This document shows positions 1 to 6,323 of a stretch of 12,404 nt of DNA, piece by piece (position 1 is the stretch's first letter; each line of letters opens with the position of its first letter). Source of the DNA: Nanobdellota archaeon (GTDB lineage Archaea > Nanobdellota > Nanobdellia > Pacearchaeales > GW2011-AR1); the NCBI GenBank assembly GCA_018901375.1, contig JAHIEP010000045.1:1-12404 (forward strand). Direction: 5' to 3'. The notes under the pieces are model-generated. The model saw nothing but the letters and a program-made list of their open reading frames with translations, searched no databases and had not been told where the DNA came from. Both the position numbers and the translations under genes were made by a program.

Positions 1-1173
1 AACGTCACCCAAAGCATCCTTCATCGCCCGCTCAACCTCATCGACAACATGCTCAGTTCCACCCCTAATCAAAATCGTCAGAGCCTTCGGATTCCGACAC
101 CCCATAACATAAGTCATCCCCTCCTCGCCATCCCGTCTCTCCTCAACATAATTAGCATAACCCAAATCGTCCGCACAAATCTCCGACAACTTCGAAACAA
201 TTTTCCCCCCAGTCGCCTTCGCCAAATTCTGCATATCACTCCTCGGCACCCGACGCAAAGCATAAATCCCCGCCTTCGCCAAATAATACTGAACCAACTC
301 ATCAACTCCCTTCTGAACAAAAACAACATTCGCCCCCGACTCCTTAATCGCCTCAACCTTCGCCCTCAACATAGCATCCTCCTGCCCCAAAAAACTAGTC
401 AACTGCTCCGGAGAAGAAACCGAAATCTTGGCCTCCGAAGACATCGTGCTAACTTCCAAAGCTTCCTCAATCAAAGCAATCCTCGCCTCATCAACCCGCC
501 TCGGCATTTCCAAATTAATCCGCTCCTTATCAATCACAATCCCTCGAATCAACTCTGTATCTTCAATCGCCCCGCCTTTCTGCTTCTCTATCTTAATATC
601 ACTAACATCAATCCGACTACCGCCTACCGAATTCCGACTACCAACGATTTCTGCAGCCTCAACGATTATATCCCCAAGTTTCTCTTTCAAATACTCAACT
701 CCCTTCCCAGTCATAGCAGTCTGCGCAACTTTCGCCAACTCTTCCTTGCTCCCAATATCAATCGCCAAACTCTTCAAAATTTCCTGCGCCTTCTCCTCCG
801 CCCATCGATAGCCCCTCGTAATTATCGTCGGATGAATCTTCATATCCAGCAACTTCTCCGCATTCTCCAAAAACTTCCCAGCCAACATAACCGCCGTCGT
901 CGTCCCGTCCCCAACCTCTTTCTCCTGCGTCTTAGCTATCTCAACAATCATCTTCGCAGCCGGATGCTCTATCTCCATCTCTTCCAAAATCGTCACCCCA
1001 TCATTCGTAACAATAATATTCCCACTCCGGTCAACCAACATCTTATCCATTCCCTTCGGCCCCAGCGTCGTCTTCACAGTCTCAGCAACAACCCTCGCCG
1101 CCAAAATATTATTCCTCTGAGCATCCCGCCCAAGAATCCGATTACCTTCCTCACTCATTACATTGTCTGTCAT
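1..1173 (-). CDS. ths: Thermosome (group II chaperonin) subunit, partial, C-terminus beyond window
   Basis: ATP-driven cytosolic protein-folding chaperonin subunit that assembles into a double ring. The 391 codons present start at an ATG ([10 protein letters not shown]...) and stay open to the window edge. They cover roughly the first 70% of a usual subunit of about 540-550 aa. Visible ATP-site motifs are GPKGMDK at residues 38-44, NDGVTIL at 57-63 and VGDGTTT at 87-93. Later come [18 protein letters not shown] and [15 protein letters not shown], both typical of archaeal thermosomes. The catalytic C-terminal equatorial segment lies outside. The ATG at 1173 fits a leaderless mRNA because a TATA box sits about 26 nt upstream; a second in-frame ATG (residue 6) is possible. 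Codons are strongly G/T-ending. The opposite strand carries a long open frame that is only a shadow of this gene. Confidence 0.97.
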   Translation of the reverse strand, partial: MTDNVMSEEGNRILGRDAQRNNILAARVVAETVKTTLGPKGMDKMLVDRSGNIIVTNDGVTILEEMEIEHPAAKMIVEIAKTQEKEVGDGTTTAVMLAGKFLENAEKLLDMKIHPTIITRGYRWAEEKAQEILKSLAIDIGSKEELAKVAQTAMTGKGVEYLKEKLGDIIVEAAEIVGSRNSVGGSRIDVSDIKIEKQKGGAIEDTELIRGIVIDKERINLEMPRRVDEARIALIEEALEVSTMSSEAKISVSSPEQLTSFLGQEDAMLRAKVEAIKESGANVVFVQKGVDELVQYYLAKAGIYALRRVPRSDMQNLAKATGGKIVSKLSEICADDLGYANYVEERRDGEEGMTYVMGCRNPKALTILIRGGTEHVVDEVERAMKDALGDV

Positions 1174-1195
1174 TAAACAAACTCGCCGTTCCCCC

Positions 1196-1202
1196 TTATA
1201 AG
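1196..1202 (-). promoter_or_regulatory. TATA box of the thermosome gene
   Basis: CTTATAA on the minus strand, centred about 26 nt upstream of the ATG. This is the same spacing as most other genes here, implying transcription starts at or next to the start codon. Confidence 0.6.
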
Positions 1203-1252
1203 AATTATTGTGATACAAACAATATAGTAAGAATAGCCAAGTCAAAAATATC

Positions 1253-1334
1253 GACAACGAAGTTGTCCAAAAACAAACCTACCACCTACAAGCGAAGCGA
1301 CCTACAACCTACCACCTCGAGAGCAAAGCTCTCG
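1253..1334. repeat. Hairpin plus degenerate CCTACCACCT repeat plus hairpin
   Basis: Non-coding composite. A stem-loop with arms GACAAC (1253-1258) and GTTGTC (1262-1267) and loop GAA comes first. Next are two copies of CCTACCACCT (1278-1287, 1308-1317) and two of CCTACAA (1285-1291, 1301-1307) around AGCGAAGCG. The composite ends with a perfect stem-loop, arms CGAGAGC (1318-1324) and GCTCTCG (1328-1334), loop AAA. The CCACC-type units and the triloop hairpin resemble the insertion inside truD at 6421-6472. Confidence 0.7.
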
Positions 1335-1335
1335 C

Positions 1336-1452
1336 CTACCTCAACAACTTCTCATAATCCTTATGACTCACCCAATCAAGAATAACCGCAATTATCCTCA
1401 CATCCTCCGACCTCGTCACCGAATACAGCATTATCGGGCCCACCAGAGTCAT
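1336..1452 (-). pseudogene. Remnant of a RelE/ParE-type toxin, C-terminal end only
   Basis: A 38-codon open stretch ends in TAG and reads MTLVGPIMLYSVTRS...DWVSHKDYEKLLR. The pattern, a strand around LYSVT, then RIIAVI, then HKDYEKLL, resembles the C-terminal end of RelE/ParE-fold toxins (a YRV, ILRVLH, RDYE-LL type ending). The N-terminal half is not found in the same frame: a TAG lies just upstream of the shown start. A neighbouring frame reads KNILEKYRTNNIRIYNLLRAWS only partly, as ILEKYRTNNIRIYNLLRAW, and then stops, so frameshifts and decay are likely. No antitoxin partner is visible. The 85-codon frame over 1376-1633 is unlikely to be real, because its start runs through the CGCGGATT-type repeat. 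Confidence 0.35.
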
Positions 1453-1591
1453 GCCGTTTAAGACCAAGCCCTAAGCAAATTATAAATCCTAATATTATTA
1501 GTCCTATACTTTTCAAGAATATTCTTAACCCTGCCTTTATCATAAGTATCCCTCGCCACCAATCACCCACCCAAAACAATTCCCCCGTCGT

Positions 1592-1623
1592 ATCCGCGAA
1601 ATCCAACCAATCCGCGAAAATCC
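1592..1623. repeat. CGCGGATTT-type short repeat, two degenerate copies
   Basis: The + strand has ATCCGCGAAATCC (1592-1604) and AATCCGCGAAAATCC (1609-1623), reverse complements of the CGCGGATTT unit. The same unit is present three times in tandem at 12261-12287 and, more degenerate, at 4156-4166 and 4229-4239. Confidence 0.65.
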
Positions 1624-1637
1624 CAAGTTCCAAAACA

Positions 1638-1716
1638 CACTAAGCCAAGTTACACAAACCAACCCTCTTATTCTTCTAATTCTGAGCCCCAAAATCACTA
1701 AGCCAAGTTACACAAA
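1638..1716. repeat. 21-bp direct repeat, two exact copies 58 bp apart
   Basis: ACTAAGCCAAGTTACACAAA with a leading C occurs at 1638-1658 and again at 1696-1716. On the minus strand each reads as a G/T-rich CTTGGCTTAGTG-type unit. No coding role is seen. It lies just downstream of the GxxExxY gene, in the same 550-bp stretch that holds the hairpins and the toxin remnant. Confidence 0.85.
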
Positions 1717-1722
1717 AACACC

Positions 1723-2103
1723 TTAAACTCCCTTGCTCTCATTAGAACAATACTGCCGCTTAAACTTCGCCTCATCCCCAAAGTTCATCAACAACCCAAC
1801 CTCGACCCGAGTAGCCTTCAAATAATTCCTCAACTGCCTCTCATCTTTATCACTCAAGCAAGAAACAGCTTTAACTTCCACCAACACTTTCTCCTCCACT
1901 AACAAATCACAAAAATATTCCCCAACAATAACCCCTTCATAATTAACCTTAATAGGCAACTCCCGAACACACCTCAACTCAGCCCTATCCAACTCTACTT
2001 TCATAGCCCCAACATACACCCGTTCCAAAAAACCATCACCCAAAATATTATACACCTTAAAAAAAATTCTAATTATCTCCCGAGTAATCTCCTCATATTC
2101 CAT
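1723..2103 (-). CDS. GxxExxY family protein (PD-(D/E)XK-like fold)
   Basis: A 126-aa protein carrying the family signature GFLERVY at residues 24-30 (G24, E27, Y30). A later segment has D66 followed by EVK at 76-78, fitting the PD-(D/E)XK-like core attributed to this family (PF13366). A nuclease activity would be inference; the family is found in bacteria and archaea without a settled function. Length is normal for the family. I chose the ATG at 2103 because a TATA box lies about 25 nt upstream; the GTG one codon earlier is less likely. It follows the 91-aa gene by 34 bp in the same direction but has its own promoter, which overlaps the region next to that gene's stop. Confidence 0.85.
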   Translation of the reverse strand: MEYEEITREIIRIFFKVYNILGDGFLERVYVGAMKVELDRAELRCVRELPIKVNYEGVIVGEYFCDLLVEEKVLVEVKAVSCLSDKDERQLRNYLKATRVEVGLLMNFGDEAKFKRQYCSNESKGV

Positions 2104-2123
2104 CACTCTACTAATATCCCCAA

Positions 2124-2132
2124 GTATAAAAA
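2124..2132 (-). promoter_or_regulatory. TATA box of the GxxExxY gene
   Basis: TTTTTATAC on the minus strand, centred about 25 nt before the ATG at 2103. It lies between that start and the stop codon of the upstream 91-aa gene, suggesting independent transcription. Confidence 0.55.
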
Positions 2133-2137
2133 CATTA

Positions 2138-2413
2138 TCAAACTACCTTAATTTCAGACATACCTTTAATTTTCTCAAGGAGCTCCGGATTCCAAATATA
2201 AGAAACAACCCCATCTTCGTCGGTCATTATTTTCAAAGTCTCCTCTAAATAATCCATAATAATTCTAAACGTCCCCCAAAGCATCTTCTTCGGCAACTCG
2301 TTAAAAATTTCCCTCCGAGTATAAAACATAGAATTATCCTTAATAAATTTCTCAACCATAAACACCGTCTGTAAATTCGGATATCTCGCAGATCTCAACA
2401 TTTGTTGCTCCAT
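2138..2413 (-). CDS. Small hypothetical protein, possible winged-helix DNA-binding protein
   Basis: 91 aa starting MEQQMLRSARYPN. The middle (roughly residues 17-80) has alternating amphipathic helices, including TRREIFNELPKKM and TFRIIMDYLEETLKI. A short strand pair then ends in VVSYIWNPEL. This order, helices followed by a beta wing, is like small archaeal winged-helix regulators, but I see no diagnostic motif, so the function is inference. A TATA box about 26 nt upstream supports this ATG and a leaderless mRNA. It lies between the nucleotidyltransferase operon and the GxxExxY gene, all on the same strand, each unit with its own promoter. Confidence 0.7.
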   Translation of the reverse strand: MEQQMLRSARYPNLQTVFMVEKFIKDNSMFYTRREIFNELPKKMLWGTFRIIMDYLEETLKIMTDEDGVVSYIWNPELLEKIKGMSEIKVV

Positions 2414-2434
2414 GCAATAGTTATCAATTGATAC

Positions 2435-2443
2435 TTTATATAT
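2435..2443 (-). promoter_or_regulatory. TATA box of the 91-aa gene
   Basis: ATATATAAA on the minus strand, centred about 26 nt upstream of the ATG at 2413. It is one of the best TATA matches in the window. Confidence 0.65.
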
Positions 2444-2452
2444 CTTACTATT

Positions 2453-2683
2453 TCAATCATCAAAACTCTTAACATCATCCAATAATCCAAACCTCAACTT
2501 CCTCAACTCAGAGATTATCTTCTCCCCATTCGGCATCTCCTTCAACTTATCATATTTCTCGTTCGCCCCAATTATCATCGAATTCAAAAAAGCCGTATGC
2601 TGCTCCTGCCACTTATCCGGATTCTCCCTCACAAAAGTCGCCCACCGAACAATCTGCTCATCATGCGAACCATCTCGTTCCAT
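2453..2683 (-). CDS. 76-aa partner protein of the nucleotidyltransferase-like gene
   Basis: Small, soluble, mostly helical protein: MERDGSHDEQIVRWATFVRE at the start, then a W-rich helix with PDKWQEQHTAF, then KIISELRKLRFGLLD. There is no membrane segment or cysteine. Its ATG overlaps the stop codon of the upstream nucleotidyltransferase-like gene (TGATG), so the two are translationally coupled in one operon. Such tight pairing of a small helical protein with a nucleotidyltransferase-fold protein recalls toxin-antitoxin modules, although the gene order and roles are not established here. From memory, similar protein pairs occur in other archaea; I could not check this. Start at 2683 is preferred over the TTG one codon upstream. 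Confidence 0.8.
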   Translation of the reverse strand: MERDGSHDEQIVRWATFVRENPDKWQEQHTAFLNSMIIGANEKYDKLKEMPNGEKIISELRKLRFGLLDDVKSFDD

Positions 2684-3240
2684 CAAAACTTAACCCTCCT
2701 AATTTTCTCCTTATATCTCTCAATATAATCTTCATCCAACCTATCCAAATAAATCAGCCTCAGATGCTTAGCATCTTCCAAATCCTTATCGCTCCCAAGA
2801 TACTCTTCCTTGAACGCAATCGCCTCCTCTATCTTTGGAAAAAAAACATCAACCCCAGTAAACTCAATCTTCCCTCTCGTCTCAAACTGCTCATCATCAA
2901 GAACATCCTTCGCAAACTTCACTTCCATATTCGGCAACTCAACCCCTTTCCAACCATACCTAACATTAAACTTCCCGACCAAATGCTCATAAACAGCCTC
3001 GATCTTCTCAGGATAAACACACTCAAACCCAGCCTCGACCAAAGCATTATGCATCTCTCTAAACTTAGAAAAAGACAACCTCTCAATCATAATATCGACA
3101 TCCTCCGTCCCCCTACTTCTCCCATGAGAAATCGCAACAAATCCAGAAACCACAACATACCTCGCATACCTATCCACAACGTCACAAAAACCCTCCGTAA
3201 ATTTGTTCAAAATATTTTTATCACTAATTTCCCTATCCAT
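2683..3240 (-). CDS. Nucleotidyltransferase-fold protein (MNT/AbiEii-like)
   Basis: A 185-aa soluble protein. Residues 30-50 (VVSGFVAISHG, then RSRGTEDVDI) match the start of nucleotidyltransferase-superfamily domains of the minimal/AbiEii-like type: a strand and helix with a GG/GS-like turn, then HG(R)xR-TED-D with acidic residues D47 and D49 as likely metal ligands. The C-terminal part has FFPKIEEAIAFKEEYLGS and DLEDAKHLRLI, a helical region usual in such proteins. The family can transfer nucleotides to RNA or protein, and several members act as toxins; activity here is inference. It is first gene of an operon with the overlapping 76-aa gene. A TATA box about 25 nt upstream supports the ATG. 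It is divergent from the CBS gene across a 98-bp spacer that holds both promoters. Confidence 0.85.
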   Translation of the reverse strand: MDREISDKNILNKFTEGFCDVVDRYARYVVVSGFVAISHGRSRGTEDVDIMIERLSFSKFREMHNALVEAGFECVYPEKIEAVYEHLVGKFNVRYGWKGVELPNMEVKFAKDVLDDEQFETRGKIEFTGVDVFFPKIEEAIAFKEEYLGSDKDLEDAKHLRLIYLDRLDEDYIERYKEKIRRVKF

Positions 3241-3260
3241 AAAACTAAATAATTACAATC

Positions 3261-3268
3261 TATAAATA
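3261..3268 (-). promoter_or_regulatory. TATA box of the nucleotidyltransferase operon
   Basis: TATTTATA on the minus strand, centred about 25 nt upstream of the ATG at 3240. Confidence 0.65.
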
Positions 3269-3308
3269 TCTATTGATTCCCATTCGTCCCCCCAAAATGC
3301 TCACCAAA

Positions 3309-3317
3309 TTATATAAA
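3309..3317 (+). promoter_or_regulatory. TATA box of the CBS-domain gene
   Basis: TTATATAAA centred about 26 nt upstream of the ATG at 3339. It is arranged divergently with the nucleotidyltransferase promoter about 48 bp away. Confidence 0.7.
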
Positions 3318-3338
3318 CAAGTTCCACCTTAATTAAAC

Positions 3339-3896
3339 ATGGATACAGGAATAAAAGTCGGCGACATAATGACCCGAAACTTCGTTCATACATCGCCAGA
3401 AACAAACCTAAGAGACTGCGCAAAACTCATGGTCAAAAAAAGAGTCGGCTCTCTAATTATAACCGAGAACCAAAAACTCAAAGGAATTCTAACCGAAAAA
3501 GACATCATCTGGGCAATCGTAAAAAAATCAAAAGACGACCTAAAAAACATCAAAGCAAAGGCGTTAATGAAACGAAAAGTCATAACAATAAAACCCGGAG
3601 CCGACATCACCGACGCTATGACAAAACTCCGAAAGAAAAAAATACGTCGTCTCCCCGTCGTCGAGAAAGGCAAACTAATCGGCTTCCTAACAACAAACGA
3701 CATATTAAAAATTGACCCAGGGCTCTTCCAAATGATAGCCGAAACAATAAAAATAAAAGAAGAAACCGAAAAGCTCAACCGGAAAAACATCGAAGCCCCA
3801 AGGAAACAAGGCATCTGCGAAGAATGTGGCGACTACGAAATTCTCTACCACGACGAAGCCCAATGGCTCTGTGAACCCTGTTACACAAAAAGATAA
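3339..3896 (+). CDS. Tandem CBS-domain protein with C-terminal zinc ribbon
   Basis: A 185-aa cytosolic protein with two CBS motifs, about residues 7-62 (VGDIMTRNF ... GILTEKDII) and 72-127 (KALMKRKVITI ... LIGFLTTNDIL). A lysine/glutamate-rich linker follows, then a zinc-binding tail with paired cysteines C160/C163 and C178/C181 (CEEC ... CEPC). CBS pairs bind adenosyl ligands (AMP, ATP, SAM) and act as sensors. The added ribbon is a known arrangement in archaea, but its partner is unknown. A TATA box at about -26 supports the ATG and a leaderless mRNA. The third codon position favours A and C. The 33 nt encoding the last ten residues and stop recur, diverged, 31 nt downstream (3928-3960). 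Confidence 0.92.
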   Translation: MDTGIKVGDIMTRNFVHTSPETNLRDCAKLMVKKRVGSLIITENQKLKGILTEKDIIWAIVKKSKDDLKNIKAKALMKRKVITIKPGADITDAMTKLRKKKIRRLPVVEKGKLIGFLTTNDILKIDPGLFQMIAETIKIKEETEKLNRKNIEAPRKQGICEECGDYEILYHDEAQWLCEPCYTKR

Positions 3897-3927
3897 CAAG
3901 TCATTCTTAAGCGAAGCGTTCTGCGTG

Positions 3928-3960
3928 TGGCTCTGCGAACCCTGCTACAATAAAAGATAA
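3928..3960 (+). repeat. Diverged duplicate of the last 11 codons of the CBS gene
   Basis: Encodes WLCEPCYNKR and stop, against WLCEPCYTKR and stop at 3864-3896. 29 of 33 bases are identical; two of the four differences are synonymous T/C changes in Cys codons. The in-frame codons upstream read SEAFCV, possibly a further degraded match to DEAQ. It could be the tail of a decayed paralogue or a local duplication. The spacer holds AAGCGAAGCG, which also occurs at 1290-1299. Confidence 0.85.
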
Positions 3961-3972
3961 AGCAAACCCAAA

Positions 3973-3981
3973 ATTATAAAA
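3973..3981 (+). promoter_or_regulatory. TATA-like box before the antitoxin-like remnant
   Basis: ATTATAAAA centred about 27 nt upstream of the ATG at 4004, the same geometry as functional genes here. The promoter may still be active even though the ORF is truncated. Confidence 0.45.
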
Positions 3982-4003
3982 ACCACTTCAAACAAATATA
4001 ATC

Positions 4004-4084
4004 ATGGAAACAATCAATATCCCAAAACAAAAATTCATCCAAATGCAATTGGAAATCCAAACCCTAAGAAACTCCAACCTATAA
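4004..4084 (+). pseudogene. Truncated antitoxin-like ORF, 26 codons
   Basis: Reads METINIPKQKFIQMQLEIQT then LRNSNL and stop. The opening METI-IPK followed by a charged helix is the usual N-terminus of small VapB/Phd/RelB-style antitoxins in archaea (M-TI-IP, then K-E-LKRLKEL). The protein stops after about 26 residues and no continuation was found in the other frames before the repeat region begins near 4150. No toxin gene follows. It may be a decayed antitoxin or a functional micro-ORF; the evidence is only sequence resemblance and a well placed TATA box. Confidence 0.35.
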
Positions 4085-4155
4085 ATCTTCCCATTGTTAC
4101 CATTCCCAAATGACCCACACTTCCTCAAAAACAAGATAAACCAATCCCAAATCAA

Positions 4156-4292
4156 AAATCCGCGTTCAGGGTCTGCCCCAACCAAATGTAAATATAAATC
4201 AGTGAGGGTATCCTGATTTCATCCTGCGTAATCCGCGTGCCAATTTCCCTCTATCTACAATCTATTTTCTATTCTCTAATTTCTAATTTCTC
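4156..4292. repeat. Cluster of interspersed short repeats and a hairpin
   Basis: The gene-free stretch 4085-4329 holds AAATCCGCGTT (4156-4166) and a stem-loop with arms AAATCAG (4196-4202) and CTGATTT (4213-4219) around a 10-nt loop. Next is TCCTGCGTAATCCGCGTGCC (4222-4241). Last is a run of degenerate TCTA/TCTAATT units from about 4250 to 4292. The TATA box of the next gene follows directly. No reading frame in it looks coding. Confidence 0.6.
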
Positions 4293-4298
4293 GCAAAG

Positions 4299-4307
4299 TT
4301 TATATAT
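4299..4307 (+). promoter_or_regulatory. TATA box of the 165-aa gene
   Basis: TTTATATAT centred about 27 nt upstream of the ATG at 4330; it abuts the end of the repeat cluster. Confidence 0.7.
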
Positions 4308-4329
4308 CCGAAAACCCTAAACATTTCGT

Positions 4330-4827
4330 ATGGCACAGAAGAAAGAGGTTTACAAAGAAAAAATAAAACAGGTCGGAAACTGGAAATACACCGACGTTTA
4401 CGAAATGCTCTTCTCCTGGCTAAAAAATAGTGGCTACAAAGTCACCGAAAACGACTACACCGAAAAGCTCCAAGGCAACGGAAAAGAAATTCTAATCAAA
4501 TGGACAGCCTCGAGAAAAGTCACAGACTACTTCAAATACCAAATAACACTAGACTGGCACATACTGGGAATGACAGACACCGAAGCTGAAATAGGAGGCA
4601 GAAAAACAAAAACCAACAAAGGAGAAATCGCCATAGAATTCAAAGGAAACATAATCAATGACTACGAAAAAAGATGGGAAAACCATCAATTCTGGAAATT
4701 TCTAAGAGGAATCTACGAAAACTACATAATCCGTTCAAGTGTAGACGAATACGAAAACGACCTGGAAGACGACGTCCGAGACATAATAAAAGACTTCAAA
4801 GCTTTCTTGAGAATCCCAAGTCAATAA
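4330..4827 (+). CDS. Conserved-looking hypothetical protein, 165 aa
   Basis: Soluble protein with no signal peptide or membrane segment. It starts with a basic stretch and a YTDVYEMLFSWLKNSGY helix. A predicted beta-rich middle follows: EILIKWTASRKVTDYFKYQI, TLDWHILGM, then TEAEIGGRKTK and KGEIAIEFKGNI. A helical C-terminal third ends it (YEKRWENHQFWKFLRGIYEN, then DDVRDIIKDF). The order helix, beta sheet, long helices and the aromatic DYEKRWE segment look like an ordered conserved protein, but I do not recognise a named family. Codon use (A/C-ending) matches its + strand neighbours. The start is supported by a TATA box at about -27. Confidence 0.85.
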   Translation: MAQKKEVYKEKIKQVGNWKYTDVYEMLFSWLKNSGYKVTENDYTEKLQGNGKEILIKWTASRKVTDYFKYQITLDWHILGMTDTEAEIGGRKTKTNKGEIAIEFKGNIINDYEKRWENHQFWKFLRGIYENYIIRSSVDEYENDLEDDVRDIIKDFKAFLRIPSQ

Positions 4828-4843
4828 CTCAACTACACTAATA

Positions 4844-4852
4844 TTTATATAA
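4844..4852 (+). promoter_or_regulatory. TATA box of the exported membrane protein gene
   Basis: TTTATATAA centred about 25 nt upstream of the ATG at 4873, just after the stop of the 165-aa gene, so the two genes are probably transcribed separately. Confidence 0.65.
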
Positions 4853-4872
4853 CTCCCAAAATATCTTACAAT

Positions 4873-6234
4873 ATGAAAAAATTAACTATACTATTAGCCT
4901 TAGCATTCTGCCTAACTTTCATCTCAGCATTAGAAATCTCACCAACTTATAACACAAACATAATAGTAAGAGACGTTCAAAATTCAATAAACCTCGACCT
5001 AAAAATAACAAACGCATCAACAGGAATTTACAACCTCTACACCCTCGCCGACATCTCAATAAAACCATCAGAAACATTCTCAATCTCAAAAGAAGACACG
5101 ATAAAAAGATTCACAATAACACCGACGGAAAACCTCAAAACCAAAGGCCACTATACATTCACATACACTCTCAATCACAGAGGCGTAGAAAAAGTAGACG
5201 AAAAAATGCTAATCAACATACTAGACCTCGAAGACGTCATAGAAGTCGGCTCGGACTCAATAGACCCTGTTGAAGATAAAATTTCGTTCTACGTCAAAAA
5301 CCTAGAAGCAGTAAACCTCGAAAACCTATCCGCAAAATTTTCCTCAATATTTTTCGAAACAGAAAAAACCTTCAACCTAGGACCAAATGAAATAAAAGAA
5401 ATATCTCTAAAAGCAGACAAAGAAAAACTCAAAAAAATCAAAGCAGGAGTCTACATCATAAAAGCAGTTTTTAAAACAAAAGTCGGAGACAAAACAATTG
5501 AAGGAAATTTATACCTCGGAGAAAAAAAAGGGATAACTTCAACCGAAGACAAATCCGGCTTTCTAATTAAAACAGAAACTATCACAAAAATAAATTCCGG
5601 AAACGTCGTCGAGAGCATCCAAATAAAATTAAAACGAAACATCTTCTCAAGACTCTTCACAACGTTCAACATCGAACCAACACTCATCAACCGAGAAGGC
5701 CTCTCAATAGAATACACCTGGCTAAAAGAAAAACTAAACCCCACAGAAGCCTACATAGTAAAAGCAAAAACAAACTACATCTTTCCATTCCTAATAATCA
5801 TCGTCGCTACACTAGCCCTCTTAGGCTTCAAAAGATTCTCCGAAACAAAACTAGAAATAAAAAAATCAGTCCATCACATTAAAACAAAAAACGGAGAATT
5901 CGCATTAAAGGTAACACTTTCCCTCAAGGCAAAAAAAGACGTAGAAAACGTAACCCTAATAGACAGAATTCCAGCAATCGTAAAAATTTACAAAAAATTC
6001 GGAACAATAAAACCTGACAAAATCGACGCTGAAAGCCGAAGAATCCACTGGCACATCGGAGATCTCAATGCAGGAGAAGTCAGACTATTTACCTACGTAA
6101 TCTACTCAAAGGTAGGCGTCGTCGGAAAATTCTCACTACCAGAAGCACTCGGCGTATTCGAAAAAGACGAAAAAATTCACGAAGTCAATTCAAACAAAGT
6201 CTTTTTTATGAGCGACCAAATAAGAGGCAACTAA
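4873..6234 (+). CDS. Exported single-span membrane protein with C-terminal DUF11-like domain
   Basis: 453 aa. A signal peptide is clear (residues 1-20, KKLTILLALAFCLTFISA core). It is followed by about 280 residues of beta-strand-rich, Ig-like character with few cysteines, including LDLKITNAST and ENLSAKFSSIF segments. One transmembrane helix is at about 302-319 (YIFPFLIIIVATLALLGF). The tail (324-453) reads VTLIDRIPAIVKIY ... WHIGDLNAGEVRLFTYVI, close to DUF11/conserved-repeat beta domains (a DxxP, then W-IG-L-GE, then Y pattern). With a cleaved signal peptide this would put the DUF11-like domain in the cytoplasm, opposite to the usual extracellular position. Function is unknown; a cell-surface or envelope role is inference. 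The start is fixed by the signal peptide and the TATA box. Confidence 0.88.
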   Translation: MKKLTILLALAFCLTFISALEISPTYNTNIIVRDVQNSINLDLKITNASTGIYNLYTLADISIKPSETFSISKEDTIKRFTITPTENLKTKGHYTFTYTLNHRGVEKVDEKMLINILDLEDVIEVGSDSIDPVEDKISFYVKNLEAVNLENLSAKFSSIFFETEKTFNLGPNEIKEISLKADKEKLKKIKAGVYIIKAVFKTKVGDKTIEGNLYLGEKKGITSTEDKSGFLIKTETITKINSGNVVESIQIKLKRNIFSRLFTTFNIEPTLINREGLSIEYTWLKEKLNPTEAYIVKAKTNYIFPFLIIIVATLALLGFKRFSETKLEIKKSVHHIKTKNGEFALKVTLSLKAKKDVENVTLIDRIPAIVKIYKKFGTIKPDKIDAESRRIHWHIGDLNAGEVRLFTYVIYSKVGVVGKFSLPEALGVFEKDEKIHEVNSNKVFFMSDQIRGN

Positions 6235-6243
6235 TTTTTATAC
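6235..6243 (+). promoter_or_regulatory. Possible TATA box of truD
   Basis: TTTTTATAC, directly after the preceding stop codon and about 87 nt from the truD ATG. A weaker candidate, ATAATAAAA, lies near 6266-6274. Either leaves a 5' leader, unlike the leaderless neighbours; that leader contains the two hairpins at 6287-6323. Confidence 0.35.
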
Positions 6244-6286
6244 CCTCATTCTTACTTACAATACATAATAAAACAAACCAAGTCGC

Positions 6287-6323
6287 ACCAACAGGAAGTT
6301 GGTAAGAAACCTTGGTTTCTTAC
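6287..6323. repeat. Two tandem perfect stem-loops directly before truD
   Basis: Arms ACCAAC (6287-6292) and GTTGGT (6298-6303) enclose AGGAA. Arms GTAAGAAACC (6302-6311) and GGTTTCTTAC (6314-6323) enclose TT. The second hairpin ends 2 nt before the ATG. The pair shares the style of the other short hairpins in the window and could affect translation of truD. Confidence 0.75.

Noticed and set aside
49..1176. A 375-codon open frame on the + strand
   Set aside because: It lies antisense to the thermosome gene, which shows all family motifs; the + frame translates into low-complexity Asn/Pro/Arg/Leu-rich text caused by the skewed codon use of the real gene.
1376..1633. An 85-codon minus-strand frame with hydrophobic stretch
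   Set aside because: Its N-terminal part (FADWLDFADTTGEL) comes from the CGCGGATT repeat, it overlaps the RelE-like remnant in another frame, and it has no promoter at the usual spacing.
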